Shown here in pieces: positions 55,827-64,000 of a stretch of 64,000 bases of DNA. Made by a program: the position numbers and the translations under genes. The stretch's first letter is position 1; each line of letters starts with the position of its first letter. Below the pieces are notes generated by a model. That model worked only from the letters and a program-made list of their open reading frames with translations. It did no database searches and was not told the DNA's origin. The DNA is from Pseudomonas migulae NBRC 103157 (GTDB lineage Bacteria; Pseudomonadota; Gammaproteobacteria; Pseudomonadales; Pseudomonadaceae): contig NZ_BDAG01000009.1 in NCBI RefSeq assembly GCF_002091715.1, forward strand, positions 1 to 64,000, read 5' to 3'.

Positions 55827-56525
55827 TCACACCCGAAAACGCTGCACCATGCCCTGCAGTGCTTTGGCCAACTTCGACAGCTCATGACTGCAGGCACTGG
55901 TCTGATCGGCACCGGAGGCGGAACGCACCGACAGATCACGGATATTCACCAAATTGCGATCCACTTCCAGAGCTACCTGCGCCTGTTCTTCCGCAGCACT
56001 GGCGATCACCAGATTGCGCTCGTGAATCTCGTGAACCGACGCCGTGATGGTCTGCAATGCGTCGCCGGCCCGCTCAGCCAACACCAGCGTGCTGGCGTTC
56101 ATGGAGTCCAGCGCCAGACTCGAGCCGTTGCGCATGCTGGACCATTTGCTCGATTTCCTGGGTCGATTTGCTGCGTACGATGCGCCAATGCGCGCACCTC
56201 ATCAGCCACCACCGCGAATCCGCGCCCACTTTCACCTGCACGCGCCGCCTCAATCGCAGTATTGAGCGCCAGCAGGTTGGTTTGTTCGGCGATGGCCCGA
56301 ATCACATCCAGCACCTTGCCAATGCCCTGGGATTGATTGGCCAGCGACTGCACCAATTCACCGGTGTGCTGCACATCCTTGGCCAAGGCGCTGATCGCGC
56401 TGGCAGTTTCGCTGACCCGCTACTGCCCCCAGATGCGCCGATTCGCTGGACTGGCGAGTGGCATTGGAAGTCGACACGGCGTTACGCGCTACTTCTTCCA
56501 CGGCGCTGGGTTCCTTCGAAGCATC
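55827..56525 (-). pseudogene. Methyl-accepting chemotaxis protein, broken and 5'-truncated
   Basis: The C-terminal MCP hairpin is recognisable in three pieces. VEEVARNAVSTSNATRQSSES (about 56450-56510) is followed by an in-frame TAG and a frame change. [16 protein letters not shown] to [13 protein letters not shown] (56170-56386) contains the tip [16 protein letters not shown]. After a second shift near 56140 the frame continues [20 protein letters not shown] to the stop at 55827. Sensor, membrane and HAMP regions are missing. The remnant abuts the CmcI-like gene at 56539. Confidence 0.85.
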
Positions 56526-56538
56526 CCGCCGTACCAGC

Positions 56539-57318
56539 TTATCTGACGCGCTTCAAGAAACCGTCAGGCGCAACGCTGATCTGGAGTTTATAATCAATAC
56601 TCTTGTCGATTTCGAACTCGGCATGTTGCTTCAAGTATTCTTTAACTGCACTTTTCGGGCTGTTCCCGGGCCCCCATGGGCGTTCTTGGATCAAATCGAC
56701 TGGCATGTCTTCGATCAAGGTATCAAATACCACGCAGTAACTGCCCGTGCTGACGAGATCGGCATAAGCCTCAAGTTCTGCCAATACATGATCATGTGTA
56801 TGATTCGAATCCAAGCAGACCAAAATACGCTTATAACCTTTTGCATATTCCCGAACTTTTGAAATTGTATCGCTATCGATACTCGAACCCTGAATCATTT
56901 CAATCATATTCGACATGGGGTGAGCTTTAATCGCATCGTGGTTATGCTTACGGATATCGATATCAATACCAAGCACACGGCGCTTGCTAGCCTTCGGATC
57001 AAGGCTCTTGCCTTGCTCTACAGCCTCGCAATAATCGAGCATCGCCAGCATCGAAGCGCTAAAAATCAATGAGCCACCGTGGGCAATGCCAGTCTCGATG
57101 ATCAAATCCGGTTTGATGTCCCAGATCAGCTCTTGCATGGCCCAAGTATCGTTAGGAAATTGAATCGCCGGACGGCCGAACCAGGAAAAGTTATAAGCCC
57201 ATTTGTGCCGGCTGATTTCACGAACCCAAACACGGGACAACGCTTGCAGGTCAGTGTCAGCACCCAAGGCTTCAATATTTTCTACGACTTCCTGACGAAA
57301 TTGCTCATGCGGGTTCAT
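56539..57318 (-). CDS. CmcI-like methyltransferase (cephalosporin hydroxylase family)
   Basis: This 259-residue protein belongs to the CmcI/rhamnosyl O-methyltransferase family. It has IIETGIAHGGSLIF (about 73-86) as the SAM-binding loop, then VLGIDIDIRKHN and CLDSNHTHDHVLAEL. Family members methylate sugar hydroxyls; the hydroxylase name is historical. It is the last gene of the second sugar operon and overlaps the WbqC gene by 14 bases. A GGAG site precedes its ATG. Confidence 0.85.
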   Translation of the reverse strand: MNPHEQFRQEVVENIEALGADTDLQALSRVWVREISRHKWAYNFSWFGRPAIQFPNDTWAMQELIWDIKPDLIIETGIAHGGSLIFSASMLAMLDYCEAVEQGKSLDPKASKRRVLGIDIDIRKHNHDAIKAHPMSNMIEMIQGSSIDSDTISKVREYAKGYKRILVCLDSNHTHDHVLAELEAYADLVSTGSYCVVFDTLIEDMPVDLIQERPWGPGNSPKSAVKEYLKQHAEFEIDKSIDYKLQISVAPDGFLKRVR

Positions 57319-58027
57319 TTTTAAAGCTTCTCCAATCTGTAGTTCCAGAATTTATAGACTCAAGCCCGAGCTTGCCACAGTTCGCCACCAGATCCAGGGC
57401 GGAAACATAGGGCGTAAATTCGCCATGGGATTGAGGATAAGGCGTGCAGTTATAGGCCATATATTCGACGGCAACGCCCGAACGCTCGAACAACTCATGA
57501 TCGAGATAACGTCCGGCGCCATGACCGGTGATGTATTTGTCCCCTTCCAGGCGCTTGACCACTGAAAGGACGCGATCACTGCTGGTTCCCGGAATATCCA
57601 GGGACTGCACATCGATAAAACGACAGTTAACATCCAAGCCAAAATACTTGAGCAGCGCCATCAACGACGCACGGGCCAGTGCTCCGACATTTGCATAATC
57701 GCCAGAATAGACATTCGCAACGAGCTCAAGCGCATCCTGACGAAATGGAGCGTTCGCAAAGCTGCTTTCCAGCAACGCTATGTGTGTTTCTCGCCATTTC
57801 GAAGTCGGAGGCACCTGAACTTCATTTATTTTTTGACCTAGATGCAGATCCACTAAAGGGACTGTCATCCAGCGCATACCCTGGGGTGTCTTGATTTGTA
57901 CCCGATTTACGAAACTACCTTTGGAAAACTGTACGTCATCGTAATGAACAAAAACGTTGGCCAGGCGCACTTGTTCCAACAGGCCTACCCATGGAAAAAG
58001 CATCGATTGTGAAATGACGATGTTCAT
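57305..58027 (-). CDS. wbqC: WbqC family protein
   Basis: This 240-residue protein has the WbqC pattern: ISQSMLFPWVGLLEQV at the start, DDVQFSKGSFVNRVQIKTP, and TGHGAGRYLD with a conserved His near 164. The family is found in O-antigen and flagellin-modification clusters and is often paired with aminotransferase and dehydratase genes. It is proposed to be a glycine- or acyl-transferring enzyme, but its chemistry is not settled. Confidence 0.85.
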   Translation of the reverse strand: MNIVISQSMLFPWVGLLEQVRLANVFVHYDDVQFSKGSFVNRVQIKTPQGMRWMTVPLVDLHLGQKINEVQVPPTSKWRETHIALLESSFANAPFRQDALELVANVYSGDYANVGALARASLMALLKYFGLDVNCRFIDVQSLDIPGTSSDRVLSVVKRLEGDKYITGHGAGRYLDHELFERSGVAVEYMAYNCTPYPQSHGEFTPYVSALDLVANCGKLGLESINSGTTDWRSFKNEPA

Positions 58028-58034
58028 AATTCAC

Positions 58035-58547
58035 TTAACTCAAAAAGAGTTCCATAAGCACCACATCATGCCAAGCGCCTGAAATGAACACGTGATTCGA
58101 GAGCTTTCCACAGCGTTTGAAGCCAGCGTTTTCATAACATTTTATTGCGGCGGTATTGTCGCCTCTGACTTTCAGCCAAATCTTACCAAGCCCCCAAGTG
58201 TCACGCATATAGGCGCTGGCCAAGGCAAGTACCTCCCCGCCGATACCGCGCCCCTGGGCGCTGGACGCCAAGCAGATACCCAGCTCTGTATTTCGACTCA
58301 CAAAATCAGTGTTTTTAAACTGTAAAAAACCCAATGCCGTGTCATCGGCAGGATCCGCCAGGATAAAAATGAAACTATCAGAGGCCCCCGAAAAACCTTT
58401 CAACCATTCACGCACTTGATTTTCATCGCTGCCTCGCGGACGGGCCAGCAACTGAGCTTGCAACGAAACGTCGTTACGCATGCTCCGGAGCAACGTGAGA
58501 TCGTCCTCTTTCCAGCTACGTAGCCGTACTTTTTTCCCTGTGATCAT
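58035..58547 (-). CDS. GNAT N-acetyltransferase
   Basis: This 170-residue GNAT-fold protein of the RimJ/RimL-like branch has the CoA-binding LASSAQGRGIGGEVLALA (about 94-111) and the late KCYENAGF motif. In sugar clusters such enzymes acetylate the amino group that a DegT aminotransferase installs. The start overlaps the upstream methyltransferase stop by ATGA. Confidence 0.88.
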   Translation of the reverse strand: MITGKKVRLRSWKEDDLTLLRSMRNDVSLQAQLLARPRGSDENQVREWLKGFSGASDSFIFILADPADDTALGFLQFKNTDFVSRNTELGICLASSAQGRGIGGEVLALASAYMRDTWGLGKIWLKVRGDNTAAIKCYENAGFKRCGKLSNHVFISGAWHDVVLMELFLS

Positions 58548-59695
58548 GCAAGTTGCTCATCGAGGAAAACCAGAGAGACATCTCGCTCTTGCAGCCAGCG
58601 CATTTCATCCATGACGGCGCGAGCAATGCTGGGATTCAAGCCCACGTAAAGTACCTTCACATCTTCCGGAAGCGACTGAGGAGAAAGAATCGGCTTGCTA
58701 AACAGCTCTTTTCCCTGCTGGAAAGGACTAGCGTCCAAAAAGCAGGTAACGCTATCAAAGTCATTCATTGCGCTGGCGATATAGGCGCCATAGAAGCCCG
58801 AGCCGTAAATAGCCTTGGCGACGCCCGCATAGGCTTGCGAAGTATGGGAGATGCGCTGGTTTACAGCCTCCCAATAACGAGCCAATTCTTCTGATCGTGT
58901 AATGGTTTCTGCTACGTTTAACGCAGCTGAACTCTGGGTGCCTTTACGAGCGGTAAAGACGAGGGCGCCGCGATGGGCAACATCATCGATCTGAATATCG
59001 CGGAACCCGGCGGAATCAAGCAGGTAGGCTAGCGAAGGCGCGGTGAAGTGGTTGACGTGGTCAATCACTACAAAGTCCGCAACGTTGCCGAAGGTATCAG
59101 GCACGATCCCATAAAACACACCGTCGTCCTTGAGCAAGGCGTGAACCTTTTTCACTGTATCGATCGGCTCAGGGATATGTTCAAGGGCGAAAAAGGAGGT
59201 CAGGACGTCAAAGTTGGATGCCCAGGACTCAGGCGTTGTGTGTATCGCGCACTTATCGGCACTGACGAATTTATTCCAATACTCTTTGTACATCGAACTG
59301 ACATCGAATAAATGAATATTCAAATCAGTACGCACCCCGCTCAACTTCTTGAGCGTAGAGGCTTTGGCACAGCCATAGTCAAGAACTGTAGCGCCAGCGG
59401 GCAAGTTCAACTTGTTCAGCAAGGTTGTTATTTGATGGTCCGTCCGATAAACGATCTCACCTTCTTTCACTTCGTAAATCTGATCTTCTTCTTCGTCACT
59501 CAGGAGAATTTTGTAATCGGACTCATAATAGGCAACGGTATCGGCGAACGCCTCGCTCCGTAAATGCGAGCACACCGGGCACGACCACACATTCACTTGT
59601 CCATCGCGAAGCTCACACAGCGAAGTCAGGGACTGATTGGAGTTAGCCGCATAGATAGGCTTCTCGATTTCAGTGAGACAAACATTGCAGTGCAT
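58544..59695 (-). CDS. SAM-dependent methyltransferase with zinc-binding N-terminus
   Basis: This 383-residue protein has an N-terminal metal-binding pair (C3, C6 and C39, C42), then a methyltransferase core with VLDYGCAKASTLKKL near 109-123, and a C-terminal Rossmann-like domain (AIYGSGFYGAYIASAM). This three-part layout is that of the TylCIII/NovU C-methyltransferase group. A second member is three genes upstream at 61690, so one may be O- or N-directed. Confidence 0.82.
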   Translation of the reverse strand: MHCNVCLTEIEKPIYAANSNQSLTSLCELRDGQVNVWSCPVCSHLRSEAFADTVAYYESDYKILLSDEEEDQIYEVKEGEIVYRTDHQITTLLNKLNLPAGATVLDYGCAKASTLKKLSGVRTDLNIHLFDVSSMYKEYWNKFVSADKCAIHTTPESWASNFDVLTSFFALEHIPEPIDTVKKVHALLKDDGVFYGIVPDTFGNVADFVVIDHVNHFTAPSLAYLLDSAGFRDIQIDDVAHRGALVFTARKGTQSSAALNVAETITRSEELARYWEAVNQRISHTSQAYAGVAKAIYGSGFYGAYIASAMNDFDSVTCFLDASPFQQGKELFSKPILSPQSLPEDVKVLYVGLNPSIARAVMDEMRWLQERDVSLVFLDEQLA

Positions 59696-59701
59696 TATTT
59701 T

Positions 59702-60544
59702 TTACTCCGCGTGAAATAATTCTGGATGTACGGCGCGAAAATCAACGCCAGCTGCATACGACCCTTTCCAACCGTGTTCACGGCCTACAGGATCTGCAAA
59801 ATTGAAATATCTGAATTGCATGGACCATCGCGCCCGATCACCATTGTTATAACCAGAGCAATGCAAGAGCATGAAATCGATGATTACCAGATCACGAGGT
59901 GATGTTAGAGGTGCAATTTTACTGTACTTTTCCAGATACTGTTGTTCGTCTTTAATCATCAACGCGTAAGCACCAGAACGCCCGACTCCCTCCGGATCAG
60001 CATTACAAACGGGCAATGCTCCCAGCTTATGCGACTCAGGGCAAAACACTACCGGCCCCAGCGCCTCAGTTACATCAACTAGTGGGCTCCAGAAAACCAA
60101 GCCATCTACACTTCGTAGCTGAGCAGGGTATTCCTGATGCCACATCGCACGGTATTTGTCTTCGAAAGGACAGTCGATACGAATACCGTACCCGCCCGCC
60201 GCAATGCCTGGAATAGACCCCTGCCTCAACTCCGAAAATAGCGACTCGTGTCGGGGATGCGCAACCAAGCGTATAAAGGCAGGGATCTGTTTCACTGCAT
60301 CATAGATCTCACCGCCCCAAGAACGATTGATTTTGATCAGATCCAGATAACCCTTATCGAACTCCGACGGGTTGTAGGCGCCTCTCAGGTCGGCAATACC
60401 GTACTTGAGCATGACCTGACCAATGACATCATGGATACCGCGCTGAACCGCCCCAATGTCGCATTCGTCATAAAAATCCCGAATAATCAACACGCCATTG
60501 CGTTCAAACTCGGTTATCTGTTCTGGACTCAAGTATTTATTCAT
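59702..60544 (-). CDS. Phytanoyl-CoA dioxygenase family (Fe(II)/2-oxoglutarate)
   Basis: This 280-residue protein has a PhyH fold. Likely iron ligands are H136 and E138 (WHQEYP) and H228 (LLHCSG), with R239 near for 2-oxoglutarate. The usual carboxylate is Asp, so Glu is a small variation. ATG 60544 gives the natural N-terminus; there is no strong ribosome site. In sugar clusters such enzymes hydroxylate or oxidise a sugar or its acyl group; the true substrate is unknown. Confidence 0.82.
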   Translation of the reverse strand: MNKYLSPEQITEFERNGVLIIRDFYDECDIGAVQRGIHDVIGQVMLKYGIADLRGAYNPSEFDKGYLDLIKINRSWGGEIYDAVKQIPAFIRLVAHPRHESLFSELRQGSIPGIAAGGYGIRIDCPFEDKYRAMWHQEYPAQLRSVDGLVFWSPLVDVTEALGPVVFCPESHKLGALPVCNADPEGVGRSGAYALMIKDEQQYLEKYSKIAPLTSPRDLVIIDFMLLHCSGYNNGDRARWSMQFRYFNFADPVGREHGWKGSYAAGVDFRAVHPELFHAE

Positions 60545-60592
60545 GGGGCGCTCTGGATCGGGGTCTACGAACACTTAACCAATTTGAAGACA

Positions 60593-61693
60593 TTACAATG
60601 TCGAAAAAACCGAACACACCCGCTCCAATTCAGCAGCGGTCAAGTCGTGATAACTCGGCAGATTCATCGCACGCAGCGGGATGGAATAGGCATTCACATT
60701 CTCAGGCCGAGCCTCGAACATCGATAAGCTAGAGAGCGGGTGAAAAAATACTCGAGCGTCGATATTGGCGGCCTGAAAAGCCGCCTGTAAACGCTCACGG
60801 GTCATCCCGGTCTGCTCTTCAAATACGACTGTCGGCATCCACGCACCAATGATCGTTCCTTCAGGCTGCGCATTGAGCGCAATGCCCGAGTACGCTTTCA
60901 GGCCTTCTCGATAGAGGCTCATGATCTCCTGCTTACGCCGGATCAAGTCATCAATGCGCTCCGTTTGCGCACATCCAATCGCCGCCTGAATATTCGACAT
61001 CTTGTATTTGAAACCAACCATGTCCGGCCAGAACTGCTTGGTCTGTCCTCTCGCCCTGCCATGGTTTGAAAGTGTCAGTACTTTTTCGTAAAGAGCGGCG
61101 TCGTTAGTGACAAACATGCCGCCTTCGCCCGTCGTAAGGGTCTTGGTGCCATGGAAAGAAAAGCTGCCAAAAGCCCCCATGCTACCGGCCCGCTTACCGT
61201 GATACTGAGAGCCGATCGCTTCAGCCGCATCCTCGATAACGGGAATGCCATGGCGCTCGCCGATTTCCAGCAAACGGTCCATATCGCAGAGATTTCCGTA
61301 CAGGTGCACAGCGACAATGGCTTTGGTTTTAGGGGTGATGGCTGATTCCACTTGCTCGGGATCAATGCACCAGGTATCAGGAAGAATATCGACGAATACT
61401 GGTGTAGCGCCCAGGTGTTCGACAGGAGAAACGGTGGCGATCCAATTGGTGTCTGCCATGATCACTTCGTCGCCCGGCCCTATGCCCAAGGCGGCCATGC
61501 CCATGTGCAGGGCACCCGTACAGCTCGAGGTAGCAATCGCATATTCAACGCCAAGGTGGGCCTTGAATGCATTCTCGAAACGCACGATGTACTCGTAGCA
61601 CTTGTCGCCCCAACCGTTTCTGGCCGCGTCAGTGGCGTACTCGACTTCCAGTTCGGTAATCGAAGGCTTGGTGTAGAAAATCCGCTCGCTCAT
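60593..61693 (-). CDS. DegT-family sugar aminotransferase
   Basis: This 366-residue PLP enzyme has TSSCTGALHMGMAALGIGPG, of which SSCTGALHMGMAALGIGPG is the phosphate-binding part, the EDAAEAIGS motif and the PLP lysine in FHGTKTLTTGEGG. It would aminate the keto sugar made by the CDP-glucose dehydratase branch. ATG 61693 overlaps the upstream C-methyltransferase stop by ATGA; a longer reading would overlap it far more. Confidence 0.9.
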   Translation of the reverse strand: MSERIFYTKPSITELEVEYATDAARNGWGDKCYEYIVRFENAFKAHLGVEYAIATSSCTGALHMGMAALGIGPGDEVIMADTNWIATVSPVEHLGATPVFVDILPDTWCIDPEQVESAITPKTKAIVAVHLYGNLCDMDRLLEIGERHGIPVIEDAAEAIGSQYHGKRAGSMGAFGSFSFHGTKTLTTGEGGMFVTNDAALYEKVLTLSNHGRARGQTKQFWPDMVGFKYKMSNIQAAIGCAQTERIDDLIRRKQEIMSLYREGLKAYSGIALNAQPEGTIIGAWMPTVVFEEQTGMTRERLQAAFQAANIDARVFFHPLSSLSMFEARPENVNAYSIPLRAMNLPSYHDLTAAELERVCSVFSTL

Positions 61694-62913
61694 TTGACCT
61701 CCAGTGCGGGAACAGCCGTTACAAACTGTCCGCCCCACTTTCTGACGTAGCTGTGATGACCGATCACTTCATCGGCGATGTTCCAGGGCAGAATCACCAC
61801 GGTATCGGGTTGAGTTTCTTTCAGCTTCTGCGGCGAGTAGACCGGGATATGGCTCCCGGGAAGGTATTTACCTTGCTTGGACGGCGCTGCATCACACACA
61901 TAGGCCAAGAGATCCGGTTTAACGCCCGCATAGTTCAACAGCGTGTTGCCCTTGGCAGCGGCACCATATGCAACTACCTGTTTGCCCGCGCGCTTCTGCT
62001 CGATCAGGAAACTCAGCAAACCATTCTTGAGTTCATCGGCCAGCACCTGAAAACCTTGATAAATCTTCAGATCCTGTAACCCGAACTGCAATTCCGCGTC
62101 CAGAAGACGAGCGACGCCAGGGCTGTCACTGCGACCATCCTCAACATGACAGCCGTGCACGCGCAAACTACCACCATGGGTCGGCAACTCTTCTACCTCA
62201 CTGATCCGCAAACCAGCCTGGGCAAAGATTCGGTTTACCGTGTAAAGCGACAAATAGGAAAAGTGCTCGTGGTATACGGTGTCGAACTGGGTGTGCTGGA
62301 TCAGGCGCATGAGGTGCGGAAACTCAAGGGTAATGGTCCCCCCAGGTTTCAAAGCCGCTTTCAGACCACGAGTGAAATCGTTGATATCCGGCACATGGGC
62401 AAAAACGTTGTTGCCGGCAATCAAATCAGCTTGGCGTCCCTCGGTCGCCAGCCGTTTGCCCAGTTCCTCACCGAAAAACTCACGCAACACCGGGATACCG
62501 ATTTCCTCCGCAGCAGCGGCCGTGCTGGCGGTCGGTTCAATCCCAAGACATGGGATATCGGCGGCCAAAAAATTCTTCAGCAGGTAACCGTCGTTCGAAG
62601 CCACTTCGATGACAAAGCTGTCAGCTCCAAGCCCCAAGCGCTCGATCATGGTCCTCGAATAAACAGCGGCATGCTCGAGCCAACTGGTCGAAGTGGACGA
62701 GAAGTAGGCGTAGTCCTTGGAAAAGAACAGGTCTGCCTGAGCGTAATCTTCGGTCTGTACCAACCAGCAGTTCCCGCACACTTTCAATTTGAGCGGAAAG
62801 TAGATTTCCGGCGAGCTTAACTCCGCTTCGCTGAGGTACGAATTGGAGGGTGGAGCAAAACCCAGATCCAGAAAAGTGTGCTGCAGCGGCTCAGAGCAGT
62901 GGCGACATTTCAT
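61690..62913 (-). CDS. Sugar C-methyltransferase (TylCIII/NovU type)
   Basis: This 407-residue protein has an N-terminal zinc-binding domain (C3, C6, C46, C49), a SAM-binding core with VIEVASNDGYLLKNF near residue 101, the catalytic YHEHFSYLS motif (about 214-222) and a C-terminal domain with AYGAAAKGNTLLNY. This is the 3-C-methyltransferase layout for 4-keto-6-deoxy sugars. It overlaps the RmlC-like gene upstream by ATGA. It implies a branched sugar. Confidence 0.9.
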   Translation of the reverse strand: MKCRHCSEPLQHTFLDLGFAPPSNSYLSEAELSSPEIYFPLKLKVCGNCWLVQTEDYAQADLFFSKDYAYFSSTSTSWLEHAAVYSRTMIERLGLGADSFVIEVASNDGYLLKNFLAADIPCLGIEPTASTAAAAEEIGIPVLREFFGEELGKRLATEGRQADLIAGNNVFAHVPDINDFTRGLKAALKPGGTITLEFPHLMRLIQHTQFDTVYHEHFSYLSLYTVNRIFAQAGLRISEVEELPTHGGSLRVHGCHVEDGRSDSPGVARLLDAELQFGLQDLKIYQGFQVLADELKNGLLSFLIEQKRAGKQVVAYGAAAKGNTLLNYAGVKPDLLAYVCDAAPSKQGKYLPGSHIPVYSPQKLKETQPDTVVILPWNIADEVIGHHSYVRKWGGQFVTAVPALEVK

Positions 62914-63461
62914 ACATGAAGTCCGACGAATTCGTTAGATAGCAAAGCGTGATTCTTGTCGCGCTCGGAAAGATCGGTGACAGGCAATGGCCAGGTGATT
63001 CCCAGTCGAGGGTCATCATATCGTACAGCCCCCTCAGCCGCCGGCTCATAGAAAGCTGTGTGCAGGTAGAGCAATTCGCTCTCGGCTTCGAGCACTTGAA
63101 AACCGTGCGCACAGCCTTGCGGAATCACTAACATGCGACCGGTTTGCGGGCTCAGCTCTTCAGCATGCCAGCGCAAAAATGTCGGAGAGCCTGCACGCAG
63201 ATCGACGACCACATCCCATACCCGGCCTTTCAGGCAACGAACCATTTTCATCTCCGCATGGGGGGCATGCTGAAAATGCAGCCCCCGTACGGCGCCAATG
63301 GTCGAGGTACGAGAATGGTTGATCTGCACGATATGCTGAGAACCCAGAACGTCAGCCAGGCTTTTTTCGCAAAAAAAGCGACTAAAAGCGCCGCGGTGGT
63401 CCTGGTATGGCTGGGTTTCAACTACCACCGCGCCATTTATAGCTGTAGACCGGATATTCAT
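62910..63461 (-). CDS. dTDP-4-dehydrorhamnose 3,5-epimerase family protein
   Basis: This 183-residue RmlC-like cupin has the DHRGAFSRFF motif, RGLHFQHAPHAEMKMV with the catalytic His (about residue 65), and IPQGCAHGFQVLE. It would epimerise C3 and/or C5 of the 4-keto-6-deoxy sugar from the CDP-glucose dehydratase. ATG 63461 overlaps the dehydratase stop by ATGA. A CDP-linked substrate is inferred from the neighbour. Confidence 0.9.
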   Translation of the reverse strand: MNIRSTAINGAVVVETQPYQDHRGAFSRFFCEKSLADVLGSQHIVQINHSRTSTIGAVRGLHFQHAPHAEMKMVRCLKGRVWDVVVDLRAGSPTFLRWHAEELSPQTGRMLVIPQGCAHGFQVLEAESELLYLHTAFYEPAAEGAVRYDDPRLGITWPLPVTDLSERDKNHALLSNEFVGLHV

Positions 63462-64000
63462 GAGTCGATCCAGACGCAACCGGCTCGTGCTGCCGCGGCT
63501 ATATACTTGGCCAGTTGTTCATGAGTGATCGCTTGACCTGTGGAAGATTGGTGACGGTACCAGTCAGCCGTCATTTCCAGGCTTTGCTCCAGGCTCCAGA
63601 CCGGCTGCCAACCCAGACGGGCTTTCGCCTGTGAACAGTCGAGGTATAACAGGTTGGCTTCGTGCGGCTGCGGTACCGAAGTGGTATGCCAGGCGAGTTC
63701 AGGCCAATACGCCTGCAGCCCAGCTAAAACCTCTGCAACCGTACGGTTGTCTTGCGGTGCAGGACCAAAGTTCCACCCGCCCTCGATCGCCTTATCGAGC
63801 ATCAGAAGTCGCTGACCGAGCAAAAGATAACCAGACAGGCATTCGAGTACATGCTGCCAAGGTCGGGTGGATTGAGGTGAACGGATTTCGAGGGACTGGT
63901 GAGCCTGAATAGCCCTGACCAGGTCGGGGATCAGACGGTCTTCGGACCAGTCGCCGCCACCAATGACATTACCGGCACGCGCCGAGGCGATCAACGGTGC
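63458..64000 (-). CDS. rfbG: CDP-glucose 4,6-dehydratase, N-terminus beyond window
   Basis: The visible 180 residues are the C-terminal half of an RfbG-type SDR enzyme. RAGNVIGGGDWSEDRLIPD is diagnostic for this family, followed by RPWQHVLECLSGYL and a TADWYRHQ region. It makes CDP-4-keto-6-deoxyglucose. The cofactor and catalytic Tyr/Lys motifs lie to the right, past base 64000, where rfbF is expected too. The frame is open to the window edge. Confidence 0.92.
   Translation of the reverse strand, partial: APLIASARAGNVIGGGDWSEDRLIPDLVRAIQAHQSLEIRSPQSTRPWQHVLECLSGYLLLGQRLLMLDKAIEGGWNFGPAPQDNRTVAEVLAGLQAYWPELAWHTTSVPQPHEANLLYLDCSQAKARLGWQPVWSLEQSLEMTADWYRHQSSTGQAITHEQLAKYIAAAARAGCVWIDS

Overview
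The window reads as chromosomal DNA of a Pseudomonas species, most likely from the P. fluorescens group. The reasons are the pilA-pilBCD-coaE-yacG locus, DUF1780/DUF2790/DUF2845/DUF3094 genes typical of the genus, REP elements of the Pseudomonas type, and an O-antigen cluster that ends in wbpM. All names rest on reading the translated sequence; no database search was run.

Bases 1-7.2 kb hold housekeeping and envelope genes: a DUF2845 gene, a secreted BON-domain protein, the divergent type IV pilus locus (pilA minus; pilB-pilC-pilD-coaE-yacG plus) and a stress-type membrane protein. 7.2-12.3 kb is a five-gene haem-copper cytochrome c oxidase operon (II with two haem-c domains, I, two subunit III genes, IV). 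12.5-14.7 kb holds small or hypothetical genes and a 0.54 kb repeat with 53-bp inverted ends. 14.7-19.2 kb is a benzoate uptake operon (benK-benE-oprD family porin-MCP-like gene) preceded by two direct XylS/BenR-type half-sites. 19.4-23.6 kb holds a broken duplicate of the DUF1780 gene start, an exported protein, DUF1780, MOSC, DUF3094, a type II NADH dehydrogenase and a secreted EF-hand protein with two EGKCG motifs.

23.6-55.3 kb is a large O-antigen cluster, all on the minus strand and transcribed from wbpA (55.3 kb) toward wbpM (23.6 kb). wbpA-wbpB-wbpD-wbpE make a UDP-GlcNAc3NAcA-type sugar. A second epimerase/aminotransferase pair follows. Two AsnB/WbpS-type amidotransferases probably turn uronic acids into uronamides. 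The middle part has a methyltransferase, an acyltransferase, five glycosyltransferases (three of them paralogues), a Wzx flippase, a Wzy-like polymerase, an unusual 827-residue flippase-polymerase fusion and a FAD oxidoreductase. WbjB/RmlD-like/WbjD make a UDP-L-2-acetamido-2,6-dideoxyhexose, and WbpV/WbpM make UDP-D-QuiNAc. No initiating WbpL transferase and no wzz are visible in the window. The middle of the cluster (about 29.7-34 and 43-47 kb) looks AT-richer than the flanks, as expected of transferred O-antigen genes, and it carries an IS66 remnant.

55.3-56.5 kb is a boundary: an intergenic stretch and a chemoreceptor pseudogene with several frame breaks. 56.5-64.0 kb is a second, tightly overlapping minus-strand sugar operon starting beyond the window: CDP-glucose 4,6-dehydratase, 3,5-epimerase-like, C-methyltransferase, DegT aminotransferase, Fe/2OG dioxygenase, a second methyltransferase, GNAT, WbqC and a CmcI-like protein. 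It would build and decorate a branched amino-deoxy sugar, for O-antigen or flagellin.
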